From assembly GCF_051020955.1 (NCBI RefSeq), contig NW_027476685.1, forward strand, positions 62,001 to 126,000: a DNA stretch of 64,000 nt, in the 5' to 3' direction. Numbering within the stretch: position 1 is the stretch's first letter; every line of letters starts with the position of its first letter. The DNA is from Megalopta genalis (Eukaryota; Arthropoda; Insecta; Hymenoptera; Halictidae). Positions 49,608-63,265 of the stretch are shown one piece after another. A model generated the notes under the pieces. The model saw only the letters and a list, made by a program, of their open reading frames with translations, was not told the DNA's origin and did not search any database. The translations under genes and the position numbers were made by a program.

Positions 49608-51000
49608 ATCAATGCTATGTAGAAGGTTTAGCTTAAAAAGCAATGCGACGCAAATGATTTAGATTCTGATACTTGCGATATAAGTGATACAGCTTCAAAT
49701 GAAGGAGAGACAAATGAGTTAGCTTCAAATCCAAGCGAAGCACATGATTTAGTTTCAAATCAGTGCGAAGTAGAAGGCTTAGCGTCAAATCCATTCGAGA
49801 CAAACGATTTGGCTTCAAATACTTGTGGTATAAATGAAGAAGCTTCAAATGAAGGCGAAACAAACGAGTTAAATTCAAATCCAAGCGAAACACATGAATT
49901 ACCTTCAAATCAATGCGAAGTAGAAGCCTGAGCTTCAAAACCTTGCGACACAATGATTTAGTTTCAAGTATTTGCGATATAAATGATATAGCTTCAAATG
50001 CAGACGAAACATACTGGTTAGCTTCAGATCCAAACGAAATATATGACTTAGATCTAAATTGATGCGAAACTAATGATTTAGATACAAACCAATGCGAACT
50101 AGATGTCTTAGGTTCAAATCTTTGCGAAACAAACGATTTAGCTTCAGATACTTGCGATATAAGTGATATAGCTTCAAATGCAGGCGAAACAAACGAGTTA
50201 GATTCAAATCCATGCGAAACACATAATTTAGCTTCAAATCAATGCGATGTAGAAGGTTTAGTTTCAAATCCATGCGAAACACATGATTTAGCTTCAAATC
50301 AATTCGAAGTACAAGGCTAAGATTCAAATCCATGCGAAACAAATGGTTTAGCTACAAATACTTGTGATATACGTTATTTAGATTTAACTGCATGCGCAAC
50401 GAACGAGTTAGCTTCAAATCCATGCGAAACACATGAATTAGCTTCAAATCAACTGGAAGTACAAGGCTTAGATTCAAATCAGTGCGAAACAAATGGTTTA
50501 GCTACAAATACTTGTGATATACGTAATTTTGATTTAACTGCATGCGCAACGAACGAGTTAGCTTCAAAAACATGCGAAACACATGGTTTAGCTTCAAATC
50601 AATGCGATGTAGAAGGCTAAGCATCAGATCATGCGAATCAAATGGCTCAGCTTCAAATACTTGTGATATAAGTGATCTAGCTTCAAATACAGGCGAAACG
50701 AACGAGTTAGCTACAAATCCATGCGAAACACATGATTCAGCTGCAAATCAATGCGATGTAGAAGGTTTAGCTTCAAATCCATGCCAAACACATGATTTAG
50801 ATTCAAATCCATGGGATGTAGAAGGTTTATCTTCAAATCCATGCGAAACACATTATTTAGCTGCAAATCAGTGCGAAGTAGAAGGCTCGGGTTCAAATCA
50901 ATGCGATTCAAATGGTTCATTTTAAATACTTGTGAAAGACATGAGTTAGCTTCAACTGCATGCGAAACACACGATTTAGCTTCAAATCAATGCGATGTAG
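49608..51000. repeat. Direct repeat, 1.4 kb, copy 1 (partner 51945-53187)
   Basis: Offset is 2337 bp at the left end and 2187 bp at the right end. Copy 1 therefore holds 150 bp (five monomers) more, around 50290-50450, where the ATACGT-ATTTAGATTTAACTGC run occurs twice. Shared landmarks include AAAAAGCAATGCGACGC, AACATACTGGTTAGC, GATCTAAATTGATGCG and GATCATGCGAATC. Confidence 0.9.
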
Positions 51001-51944
51001 TAGGTTCAGCTTCAAATCCATGCGAAACAAATGGTTTAGCTAGAAATGCTTGTGATATACATTATTTAGCTACAACTGCATGTGAAACAAACGAGTTAGC
51101 TTCAAATCCATGCGAAACACACTATTTAGCTTCAAATCAATGCGATGTAGAAGGTTCAGGTTCAAATCCATGCGATTCAAATGGTTCATCTTCAAATACT
51201 TGTGAAAGACATGATTTAGCTTCAATTCCATGCGATACAAATGATTTAGCTTCAAATCAATGCGAAGTAGAAGGCTTAGCTTCAAATCCATGCGATACAC
51301 ATGATTTAGCTTCGAATACTAGCGATATAAGTGATGTAGATTCAACTGCAGGCGAACCGAACGAGTTAGCTTCAAATCCATGCGAAACACATTCTTTAGC
51401 TGCAAACCAATGCGATGTAGAAGGATTAGCTTCAAATCCATTCGAAAAACATGATTTGTCTACAAATCAATACGATGTAGAAGAATTAGCTTCAAATCCA
51501 TTCGTAACAATTGATTTAGATCAAATACTTGCGATATAAGCGATGTAGATTCAACTGCATGCGCAACGAACGAGTTAGCTTCAAATCCATGCGAAACACA
51601 TGATTTAGCTGCAAATCAATGCGATGTAGAAGGTTTAGCCTCAAATCCATGGGAAACAAATGATTTAGCTTCAGATGCTTGCGACATAAGTGATACAGCT
51701 TCAAATGCTGACGAAACAAACGGGTTAGCTTCAACTCCATGCGAAACACATGATTTAGGTTCAAATCAATAAGATGTAGCAGGTTTAGCTTCAAGTCAAT
51801 GCGATGTAGAATGTTTAGCTTCAAATCCGTGCGACACAAATGATTTAGCGTTAGATACTTGCGATACAAGGGATATAGCTTCAAATGCAGGGGAAACAAA
51901 CGAGTTAGCTTGAAGTCCATGCGAAACACATGATTTAGCTGCAA

Positions 51945-53187
51945 ATCAATGCTATGTAGAAGGTTTAGCTTAAAAAGCAATGCGACGCAAATGATTTAGA
52001 TTCTGATACTTGCGATATAAGTGATACAGCTTCAAATGAAGGAGAGACAAATGAGTTAGCTTCAAATCCAAGCGAAGCACATGATTTAGCTTCAAATCAG
52101 TGCGAAGTAGAAGGCTTAGCGTCAAATCCATTCGAGACAAACGATTTGGCTTCAAATACTTGTGGTATAAATGAAGAAGCTTCAAATGAAGGCGAAACAA
52201 ACGAGTTAAATTCAAATCCAAGCGAAACACATGATTTACCTTCAAATCAATGCGAAGTAGAAGCCTGAGCTTCAAAACCTTGCGACACAATGATTTAGTT
52301 TCAAGTATTTGCGATATAAATGATATAGCTTCAAATGCAGACGAAACATACTGGTTAGCTTCAGATCCAAACGAAATATATGACTTAGATCTAAATTGAT
52401 GCGAAACTAATGATTTAGATACAAACCAATGCGAACTAGATGTCTTAGGTTCAAATCTTTGCGAAACAAACGATTTAGCTTCAGATACTTGCGATATAAG
52501 TGATATAGCTTCAAATGCAGGCGAAACAAACGAGTTAGATTCAAATCCATGCGAAACACATAATTTAGCTTCATATCAATGCGATGTAGAAGGTTTAGTT
52601 TCAAATCCATGCGAAACACATGATTTAGCTACAAATCAACTGGAAGTACAAGGCTTAGATTCAAATCCATGCGAAACAAATGGTTTAGCTACAAATACTT
52701 GTGATATACGTAATTTTGATTTAACTGCATGCGCAACGAACGAGTTAGCTTCAAAAACATGCGAAACACATGGTTTAGCTTCAAATCAATGCGATGTAGA
52801 AGGCTAAGCATCAGATCATGCGAATCAAATGGTTCAGCTTCAAATACTTGTGATATAAGTGATCTAGCTTCAAATACAGGCGAAACGAACGAGTTAGCTA
52901 CAAATCCATGCGAAACACATGATTCAGCTGCAAATCAATGCGATGTAGAAGGTTTAGCTTCAAATCCATGCCAAACACATGATTTAGATTCAAATCCATG
53001 GGATGTAGAAGGTTTAGCTTCAAATCCATGCGAAACACATTATTTAGCTGCAAATCAGTGCGAAGTAGAAGGCTCGGGTTCAAATCAATGCGATTCAAAC
53101 GGTTCATTTTAAATACTTGTGAAAGACATGAGTTAGCTTCAACTGCATGCGAAACACACGATTTAGCTTCAAATCAATGCGATGTAT
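51945..53187. repeat. Direct repeat, 1.24 kb, copy 2 (partner 49608-51000)
   Basis: Second copy lacking five monomers. Differences elsewhere are few (for example AATGGCTC versus AATGGTTC near 50642/52829). Confidence 0.9.
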
Positions 53188-54162
53188 TAGGTTCAGCTTC
53201 AAATCCATGCGACACATATGATTTAGCTTCAAATACTTGCGATATAAGTGATATAGCTTCAAACGCTGGAGGAACAAACGAGGAAGCTTCAATTCCATGC
53301 GAAACAAATGATTTAACTTCAAATCAATGCGTAGTAGAAGGCTTAGCTTCAGATCCATGCGATACACAAGATTTAGCTTCAAATCAATGCGATGTAGTAG
53401 GTTCAGCTTCAAATCCATGCGATATAAGTTATATAGCTTCAAAAGCAGGAGGAACAAACGAGGTAGCTTCAATTCCATGCGAAACAAATGATTTAGCTTC
53501 AAATCAATGCGAAGTAGAAGGCGTAGCTTCAAATCCATGCGAAACAAATGGTTTAGCTACAAATACTTGTGACATACATTATTTAGCTACAACTGCATGC
53601 GAAACTAACGAGTTAGCTTCAAATCCATGCGAAACACACGATTTATCGTCAAATCAATGCGATGTAGAAGGCTTAGCTTCAAATCCATGCGGAACAAATG
53701 GTTTAGCTAGAAATGCTTGTGATATACATTGTGTAGCTACAACTGCATGTGAAACAAACGAGTTAGCTTCAAATCCATGCGAAACACACTATTTAGCTTC
53801 AAATCAATGCGATGTAGAAGGTTTAGCTTCAAATCCATGCGAAACACATTATTTAGCTTCAAATCAATGCGAAGTAGAAGGCTTAGCTTCAAATCCATGC
53901 GATACACATGATTTAGCTTCAAATACTTGCGATATAAGTGATCTAGCTTCAAATACAGGCGAAACGAACGAGTTAGCTTCAAATCCATGCGAATCACATG
54001 ATTCAGCTGCAAAGCAATGCGATGTAGAAGGTTCAGCTTCAAATCCATGCGAAACAAATGATATAGCTCCAAACACTTCGGGTATAAATGATATAGTTTC
54101 AAATGAAAACTAATCAAACGAGTTAGCTTCAAAATCCACGCGATACACATGATTTAGCTTCA

Positions 54163-54720
54163 AATTTTAGCGATGTAGAAGGTTTAGCTTCAAATCCATG
54201 CAATACACAAGATTTAGCTTCAAATCAATGCGATGCAGTAGGTTCAGCTTCAAATCCATGCGACACATATGATTTAGCTTCAAATACTTGCGATATAAGT
54301 GATATAGCTTCAAAAGCTGTAGGAACAAGCGAGGTAGTTTCAATTCCATGCGAGACACATGATTTAGCTTCAAATCAATGCGATGTAGAAGGTTTAGCTT
54401 CAAATTCAAGCGTAACACATGAATTAGCTTCAAATACTTGCGATAAAAGTGATATAGCTACGAATACAGGCGAAACGATAGAGTTAGCTTCAAATCCATG
54501 CGAAACACATGACACAGCTGCAAATCAATTCAATGTAGAAGGTTTAGCTTCAAATCCATGAGAAACTCATTATTTAGCTGCAAATCAGTGCGAAGTAGAA
54601 GGCTCGGGTTCAAATCAATGCAATTCAAATGGTTCATCTTCAAATACTTGTGAAAGACATGATTTAGCTTCAACTGCATGCGAAACACATGATTTAGCTT
54701 CAAATCAATGTGATGTAGAC
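54163..54720. repeat. Three-copy segment, copy 1 (partners 55334-55891 and part of 57781-58441)
   Basis: Starts AATTTTAGCGATG and shares GGAACAAGCGAGGTAGTTTC, AATTCAAGCGTAAC, GAAACGATAGAGTTAGC, CATGACACAGC and CAATTCAATGTAG with the partners. Offset to copy 2 is 1171 bp. Confidence 0.87.
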
Positions 54721-55333
54721 GGTTTAGCTTCAAATCCATGCGATACACAAGATTTAGCTTCAAATCAATGCGATGTAGAAGGTTCAGCTTCAAATCCATG
54801 CGACACATATGATTTAGCTTCAAATCAATGCGAAGTAGAAGGAGTAGCTTCAAATCCATGCAAAACAAATGGTTTAGCTACGAATACTTGTGATATACAT
54901 TATTTAGCTACAACTGCATGCGAAACTAACGAGTTAGCTTCAAATCCATGCGCGACACATGATTTAACTTCTAATCAATGCGATGTAGAAGGTTTAGCTT
55001 CAAATCCACGCGAAACAAATGATTTAGCTTCAAACACTTGGGGTATAAGTGATATAGCTTCAAATGCAGACTAATCAAACGAGTTAGTTTCAAAATCCAC
55101 GCGATACACATGACTTAGCTTCAAACACTTGCGATATAAGTGATGTAGATTCAACTGCAGGCTAAACGAACGAGCTAGCTTCAAATCCATGCGAAACACA
55201 TGATTTAGCTGCAAATAAATGTGATGTAGAAGGTTTAGCTTCAAATCCATGCGATACACAAGATTTAGCTTCAAATCAATGCGATGTAGAAGGTTCAGCT
55301 TCAAATCCATGCGAAACACATGATTTAGCTTCA

Positions 55334-56050
55334 AATTTTAGCGATGTAGAAGGTTTAGCTTCAAATCCATGCAATACACAAGATTTAGCTTCAAATCAAT
55401 GCGATGTAGTAGGTTCAGCTTCAAATCCATGCGACACATATGATTTAGCTTCAAATACTTGCGATATAAGTGATATAGCTTCAAAAGCTGTAGGAACAAG
55501 CGAGGTAGTTTCAATTCCATGCGAGACACATGATTTAGCTTCAAATCAATGCGATGTAGAAGGTTTAGCTTCAAATTCAAGCGTAACACATGAATTACCT
55601 TCAAATACTTGCGATATAAGTGATATAGCTTCGAATACAGGAGAAACGATAGAGTTAGCTTCAAATCCATGCGAAACACATGACACAGCTGCAAATCAAT
55701 TCAATGTAGAAGGTTTAGCTTCAAATCCATGAGAAACTCATTATTTAGCTGCAAATCAGTGCGAAGTAGAAGGCTCGGGTTCAAATCAATGCAATTCAAA
55801 TGGTTCATCTTCAAATACTTGTGAAAAACATGATTTAGCTTCATCTGCATGCGAAACACATGATTTAGCTTCAAATCAATGCGATGTAGAAGGTTTAGCT
55901 TCAAATCCATGCAAAACACGTGATTTATCTTCCAATTAATGCGAAGTAGAAGGCTTATCTTCAAATCCATGCGAATTAAATGGTGTAGCTTCAAATACTT
56001 GTGATATACGTTATTTAGATTTAACTGCATGCGCAACGAACGAGTTAGCT
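55334..56050. repeat. Three-copy segment, copy 2
   Basis: The left part (55334-55891) matches 54163-54720. The right part (55390-56050) matches 57781-58441 at an offset of 2391 and includes GAATTAAATGGTGTAGC and TCTTCCAATTAATGCG. It is the bridge copy of the three. Confidence 0.87.
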
Positions 56051-57780
56051 TCAAATCCATGCGAAACACATGATTTAGCTGCAAATCAATGCGATGAAGA
56101 AGGTTTAGCTTAAAATCCATGCGAAACAAATGATATAGCTTCAAACACTTTGGGTGTAAGTGATATAGCTTCAAATGAAGACTAATCAAACGAGTTAGCT
56201 TCAAAATCCACGCGATACACATGATTTAGCTTCAAATACTAGCGATATAAGTGATGTAGATTCAACTGCAGGCGAAACGAACGAGTTAGCTTCAAATCCA
56301 TGCGAAACACATGATTTAGCTTCAAATCAATTCGAAGTACAATGCTTAGATTCAAATCCATGCGAAACAAATGATTTAGCTTCAAATGAATGCGAAGTAG
56401 AAGGCTTAGCTTCAAATCCATGCGAATCAAATGGTTTAGCTTCAAATACTTGTGATATACGTTATTTATATTTAACTGCATGCGCAACGAACGAGTTAGC
56501 TTCAAATCCAAGCGAAACACATGATTTAGCTGCAAATCAATGCGATGAAGACGGTTTAGCTTCAAATCCATGCGAAACAAATGATATAGCTTCAAACACT
56601 TGGGGTGTAAGTGATATAGCTTCAAATGAAGACTAATCAAACGAGTTAGCTTCAAAATCCACGCGATACACATGATTTAGCTTCAAATACTAGCGATAAA
56701 AGTGATGTAGATTCAACTGCAGGCGAAACGAACGAGTTAGCTTCAAATCCATGCGAAACACATGATTTAGCCGCAAATCAATGCGATGTAGAAGTTTTAG
56801 CTTCAAAACAATAAAAGATAGAAGGTTTAGCTTCAAATCAATAGAATGTAGAAGGTTTAGCTTCAAATCAATGCGATGTATAAGGTTTAGCTTCAAATCC
56901 ATACGAAACACATGATTTAGCTTCAAATCAATTCGAAGGACAAGGCTTAGATTCAAATCCATGCGAAACAAATAATTTAGCTTCAAATCAATGCGATGTA
57001 GAAGGTTTAGCTTCAAATCCAAGCGTAACACATGATTTAGCTTCAAATACTTGCGATATAAATGATATAGCTTCAAATACAGGCGAAACGAACGAGTTAG
57101 CTTCAAATCCATGCGAAACACATGACTCAGCTGCAAATCAATTCGATGTAGAAGGTTTAGCTTCAAATCCATGCGAAACAAATGATATAGCTTCAAACAC
57201 TTGGGGTGTAAGTGATATAGCTTCAAATGAAGACTAATCAAACGAGTTAGCTTCAAAATCCACGCGATACACATGATTTAGCTTCAAATACTAGCGATAA
57301 AAGTGATGTAGATTCAACTGCAGGCGAAGCTTCAAATCCATGCGAAACACATAATTTAGCTGCAAATCAATGCGATGAAGAAGGTTTAGCTTCAAATCAA
57401 TAGAATGTAGAAGGTTTAGCTTCAAATCAATGCGATGTAGAAGGTTTAGCTTCAAATCCATGCGAAACACGTGATTTAGCTTTAAATCAATTCGAAGGAC
57501 AAGGCTTATATTCAAATCCATGCGAAACAAATAATTTAGCTTCAAATCAATGCGATGTAGAAGGTTTAGCTTCAAATCCATGCGATACACATTATTTAGC
57601 TGCAAATAGGTGCGAAGTAGAAGGCTTGGGTTCAAATCAATGCGACTCAAATGGTTCATCTTCAAATACTTGTGAAAGACATGATTTAGCTTCAACTGCA
57701 TGCGAAACACATGATTTAGTTGCAAATCAATGCGATGTAGAAGGTTTAGCTTCAAATCCATGCGATACACATGATTTAGC

Positions 57781-58441
57781 TTCAAATCAATGCGATGTAG
57801 TAGGTTCAGCTTCAAATCCATGCGACACATATGATTTAGCTTCAAATACTTGCGATATAAGTGATATAGCTTCAAAAGCTGTAGGAACAAGCGAGGTAGT
57901 TTCAATTCCATGCGAGACACATGATTTAGCTTCAAATCAATGCGATGTAGAAGGTTTAGCTTCAAATTCAAGCGTAACACATGAATTAGCTTCAAATACT
58001 TGCGATAAAAGTGATATAGCTACGAATACAGGCGAAACGATAGAGTTAGCTTCAAATCCATGCGAAACACATGACACAGCTGCAAATCAATTCAATGTAG
58101 AAGGTTTAGCTTCAAATCCATGAGAAACTCATTATTTAGCTGCAAATCAGTGCGAAGTAGAAGGCTCGGGTTCAAATCAATGCAATTCAAATGGTTCATC
58201 TTCAAATACTTGTGAAAGACATGATTTAGCTTCAACTGCATGCGAAACACATGATTTAGCTTCAAATCAATGCGATGTAGAAGGTTTAGCTTCAAATCCA
58301 TGCAAAACACGTGATTTATCTTCCAATTAATGCGAAGTAGAAGGCTTATCTTCAAATCCATGCGAATTAAATGGTGTAGCTTCAAATACTTGTGATACAC
58401 GTTATTTACATTTAACTGCATGCGCAACGAACGAGTTAGCT
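57781..58441. repeat. Three-copy segment, copy 3
   Basis: Matches 55390-56050 at an offset of 2391. It diverges after 58441, where TTCTAATCC begins. Confidence 0.87.
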
Positions 58442-58780
58442 TCTAATCCATGCGAAACACATTATTTAGCTGCAAATCAATTCGATGTAGAAGGTTTAGC
58501 TTCAAAACAATAAGAGGTACAAGGTTTAGGTTCAAATCAATAGCATGTAGAAGGTTTAGCTTCAAGTCAATGCGATGTAGAAGGTTTAGCTTCAAATCTA
58601 TACGAAACACATGATTTAGCTTCAAATCAATTCGAAGGACAAGGCTTATATTCAAATCCATGCGAAACAAATGATTTAGCTTCAAATGAATGCGAAGTAG
58701 AAGGCTTAGCTTCAAATCCATGCAAAACAAATGATTTAGCTTCAAACACTTGGGGTATAAGTGGTATAGCTTCAAATGCA

Positions 58781-59382
58781 GACTAATCAAACGAGTTAGC
58801 TTCAAAATCTACGCGATATACATGATTTAGCTTCAAATACTTGCGATATAAGTGATGTAGGTTCAACTGCAGGTGAAACGAACGAGTTAGCCTCAAATCC
58901 ATGCTATACACATGATTTAGCTTCAAATCAATGCGATGTGAAAGGTTTAGCTTCAAATCCATGCGATACACAAGATTTAGCTTCTAATCAATGCGATGTA
59001 AAAGGTTTAGCTTCAAATCCACGCAAAACAAATGATTTAGCTTCAAACACTTGGGGTATAAGTGGTATAGCTTCAAATGCAGACTAATCAAACGAGTTAG
59101 CTTCAAAATCCACGCGATATACATGATTTAGCTTCAAATACTTGCGATATAAGTGATGTAGGTTCAACTGCATGCGAAACGAACGAGTTAGCCTCAAATC
59201 CATGCGATACACATGATTTAGCTTCAAATCAATGCGATGTGAAAGGTTTAGCTTCAAATCCATGCGATACACAAGATTTAGCTTCAAATCAATGCGATGT
59301 AAAAGGTTTAGCTTCAAATCCACGCGAAACAAATGATTTAGCTTCAAACACTTGGGGTATAAGTGATATAGCTTCAAATGCA
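58781..59382. repeat. 301-bp higher-order repeat, two full copies plus a partial third
   Basis: GACTAATC (GACTAACC in the third) starts at 58781, 59082 and 59383. Each 301-bp unit is nine 30-bp monomers and one 31-bp monomer. Shared variants are CGATGTGAAAGG, GATGTAAAAGG and GTTCAACTGCAGG or GTTCAACTGCATG. A third copy is recognisable to about 59510. Confidence 0.88.
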
Positions 59383-60049
59383 GACTAACCAAACGAGTTA
59401 GCATCAAAATCCACGCGATACACATGATTTAGCTTCAAATACTTGCGATATATGTGATGTAGGTTCAACTGCAGGCGAAACGAACGAGTTAGCTTCAAAT
59501 CCATGCGAAACACATGATTTAGCTTCAAATCAATGCGATGTAGAAGGTTTAGCTGCAAATCCATGCGACACAGATGATTTATCTTCAGATAATTGCGATA
59601 TAAGTAATATAGCTTCAAATGCAGATGAAACACATGATTTGGCTTCAAATCGAAGCGAAACACATGATTTAGTTTCAAATCAATGCGATGTAGATGGTTT
59701 AGCTTCAACTCTGTGCGAAAGAAATGATTTAGCTTCAAATACTCTCGATATTAGTGATGTAGCTTCAAATGCAGAAGAAACAAACGAGTTAGCTTGAAAT
59801 CCATGCGAGACACATGATTTAGCTTCAAATCAATGCGATGTAGAAGGTTTAGCTTCAAATCCACGCGAAACAAATGACTTAGCTTCAAACACTTGGGATA
59901 TAAGTGATATAGCTTCAAATGCAGACGAATCAAACGAGTTACCTTCAAATCCAAGCGATACACATGATTTAGCGTCAAATCAGTTGCGAAGTCGAAGGCT
60001 TAGCTTATAATCCATGCGCATCACATGATGTAGCTTCAAATCAATGCGA

Positions 60050-60845
60050 TTTAGAAGGCTTAGCTTCAAATCCATGCGAAACGAATGGTTTAGCTTCAAA
60101 TACTTGTGTTATACATGAATCAGCTTCAACTGCATGCGAAACAAACGTGTTATCTTCAAATCCATGCGAATCACATGATTTAGTTTCGAGTCTATGAGAA
60201 GTAGAAGGCTTAGCTTCAAATCCATGCGTAACGAATGGTTTAGCTTCAAATGCTTGCGAATATAAGTGATATAGCTTTAAATGCAGGCAAAACAAACGGG
60301 TTAGCTTCAAATCCAAGCGAAACACATGATTTAGCTTCAAATCAATGCGAAGTTGAAAGGTCAGCTTCAAATCGTCGCGAAGCGCATGATTAAGTTTCAA
60401 ATACATGCGAATATAGGTGATATAGCTTCAATGGCAGGCGAAACAAACAAGTTATCTACAAATCCATGCGAAACACATGATTTAGCTGCTAATTCATGCA
60501 AAGTAGAAGGCTTAGCTTCAAATCCATGCGAAACAAGTGGCTTAGCTTCAAATACTTGCGAATATAAGGGATACAGCTTCAAATGCAGGCGAAACAAAGG
60601 ACTTAGCTTCAAATCCATGCGAAACACATGATTTAGCTTCAAATTCATGCGAAGTATAAGGCTTAGCTTCAAATCCATGCGAAACGAATTATTTAGCTTG
60701 ATATAATTGTGACATACATGATTTAGCTTCAGCTGCATGGCGAAACAATCGATTTAGCTTCGCACCCAATGGAAACACAAGATCTAACTGCAAATCAATG
60801 CGAAGTGGTAGGCTTAGCTTTAAATACATGAGAAAAAAATGGTTT
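60050..60845. repeat. Direct repeat in the decayed stretch, copy 1 (partner 62070-62715)
   Basis: Offset is 2020 bp on the left and about 1870 bp on the right, so copy 1 has about 150 bp (five monomers, near 60480-60630) that copy 2 lacks. Shared variants are GAAAGGTCAGC, GAAGCGCATGATTAAG, GAATATAGGTG, GATATAATTGTGACATAC and CACCCAATGGAAAC. Confidence 0.83.
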
Positions 60846-62069
60846 AGGCTTCAAATAATTGTTATATACATGATTTAGCTTCAAACTGCATTCGAAACAG
60901 AGTTAGCTTCAAATCCAAACGAAATACATGATTTAATTTCAAATCAATGCGAAGTGGAAAGTTTAGCTTCAAATCCTAGCGAAACAAATGGATTAGCTTA
61001 AAGTACTTGCGAATATAATTAGTGTAGCTCAAATGCAGGCGAAACAAACGAGTAGCTTATAATCCATGCGCAACAGATGGTTTAGCTTCAAATACTTGCG
61101 ATATAAATAATATAGATTCAAATCCAGGCGAAACAAACGAGTTAGCTACAAATCCATGTGAAACAGCATGATTTAGCTTCAAATCAATGCGAAGTAGTAC
61201 GCTTAGCTTCAAATGCATGCGAAAAAAATGGTTTAGCTTCAAATATTTTTGCCATACATAATTTAGCTTCAACTGCATGCGAAACAACGAGTTAGCTTCA
61301 AATCCATTCGAAACAAATGATTTAGCTTCAAAACAATTCGAAGTAGTACGCTTAGCTTCAAATCCATGCGAAAAAAATGGTTTAGCTTCATATATTTTAG
61401 CTATACATAATTTAGCTTCAACTGCATGCGAAACAAACGAGTTAGTTTCAAATGCATGCGAAACACATGATTTAGCTTCAAATCAATGCGAAGTAGAAGA
61501 CTTAGCTTCGAATCCATGAGAGAAAGTGATTTAGCTTCAGATTCTTGCAATATAATTGACATAGCTTCAAATGCAGGCGGAACAAACGAGTTATCTTCAA
61601 ATACATGCGAAACAAATGATTAAGCTTCATAACTTCATATAATTACGAAACAGATGATTTAGATTCAGATACTTGTGATAAACATAATTTAGCTTCAAGT
61701 GCATGCGAACCAAATGAGTTAGCTTCAAATCCATGCGAAACACATGATTTAGCTTCAAATCAATGCGAAGTACAAGGTTTAGCTTCAAATCCATGCCAAG
61801 CGAATCATTAAGTTTCAAATACTTGCGAATATAAGTGATATAGCTTCAAATGCAGGCGAAACAATCAAGCAAGCTTCAAATCGATTCGAAACACATGATT
61901 TAGCTTCATATACATGCGAAGCACATGGTTTAGCTTAATATTCATGTGAAACAAATGGTTCAGCTTCAAAAACTTGTGATATACATTATTTAGCTTCAAG
62001 AGCATGCGAAACACACGCGTTAGCATCAAATCTAAAGGAAACACATCATTTAATTTCAAATCAATTCGA

Positions 62070-62715
62070 AGTAAAAAGCTTAGCTTCAAATCCATGCGAA
62101 ACGAATGGTTTAGCTTCAAATACTTGTGTTATACATGAATTAGCTTCAACTGCATGCGAAACAAACGAGTTATCTTCAAATCCATGCGAATCACTTGATT
62201 TAGTTTCAAGTCTATGCGAAGTAGAAGGCATAGCTTCAAATCCATGCATAACTGAATGGTTTAGCTTCAAATGTTGCGAATATAAGTGATATAGCTTCAA
62301 ATGCAGGCAAAACAAACGAGTTAGCTTCAAATCCAAGCGAAACACATGATTTAGCTTCAAATCAATGCGAAGTTGAAAGGTCAGCTTGAAATCGTTGCGA
62401 AGCGCATGATTAAGTTTCAAATACATGCGAATATAGGTGATATAGCTTCAAATGCAGGCGAAACAAACAAGTTATCTACAAATCCATGCGAAACACATGA
62501 TTTAGCTTCAAATTCATGCGAAGTATAAGGATTAGCTTCAAATCCATGCGAACGAATTATTTAGCTTGATATAATTGTGACATACATGATTTAGCTTCAG
62601 CTGCATGCGAAACAATCGATTTAGCTTCACACCCAATGGAAACACATGATTTAACTGCAAATCAATGCGAAGTGGTAGGCTTAGCTTTAAATACATGAGA
62701 AAAAAATGGTTTAGC
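62070..62715. repeat. Direct repeat in the decayed stretch, copy 2 (partner 60050-60845)
   Basis: Second copy, five monomers shorter. The shared one-base expansions show that decay preceded the duplication. Confidence 0.83.
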
Positions 62716-62756
62716 TTCAAATAATTGTTATATACATGATTTAGCTTCAAAAGCTG

Positions 62757-63010
62757 TAGGAACAAACGAGGTAGCTTCAATTCCATGCGAGACACATGAT
62801 TTAGCTTCAAATCAATGCGATGTAGAAGGTTTAGCTTCATATCCAAGTGTAACACATGATTTAGCTTCAAATATTTGCGATATAAGTGATATAGCTTCGA
62901 ATACAGGCGAAACGAACGAGTTAGCTTCAAATCCATGCGAAACACATGAATCAGCTGCAAATCAATGCAATGTAGAAGGTTTAGCTTCAAATCCATGCGA
63001 AACACACGAT
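62757..63010. repeat. Three-place segment, copy A (also 63266-63519 and about 26368-26620)
   Basis: Contains CATATCCAAGTGTAAC, AATATTTGCG and TTCGAATACAGGCG in the same order as 63266-63519 (offset 509 = 17 monomers minus one base) and as 26.37-26.62 kb (offset about 36.4 kb). It starts abruptly at the end of the decayed stretch. Confidence 0.82.
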
Positions 63011-63265
63011 TTATCTTCAAATCAATGCGATGTAGAAGGTTTGCTTAAAATCTATAACAGGTAGATGGTTTAGCTTCAAATCAATGGAATATAGAAGGTT
63101 TAGCTTCAAATAAATGCGATGTAGAAGGTTTTGCTTCAAATCCATGCGATACACAAGATTTAGCTTCAAATCAATGCGATGTATTAGGTTCAGCTTCAAA
63201 TCCATGCGACACATATGATTTAGCTTCAAATACTTGCGATATAAGTGATATAGCTTCAAAAGCTG

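Larger units (their letters stand above)
53188..59700. repeat. Array block with 31-bp junction monomers
   Basis: Regular array punctuated by the run GGGGTRTAAGTGAT, GACTAATCAAACGAG, then a 31-bp monomer with TTCAAAATCC. This run occurs near 55071, 56179, 56630, 57231, 58781, 59082 and 59383, with a variant (AAAACTAATC) near 54107. Spacings such as 451, 601, 301 and 301 equal 30n+1, the reverse of the 30n-1 marker of the left block. No gene is seen in the block. Confidence 0.85.
59700..62750. repeat. Most decayed stretch of the array
   Basis: The 30-bp period is still clear but monomers carry many substitutions and frequent one-base indels. Examples are GCGAATATAAGTG in place of GCGATATAAGTG, GGTTTAGGCTTC near 60844 and CAAACTGCATTCG near 60884. 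Open frames are short on both strands, as expected for old repeats. It contains an internal duplication (60050-60845 with 62070-62715). No gene is seen. Confidence 0.85.
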
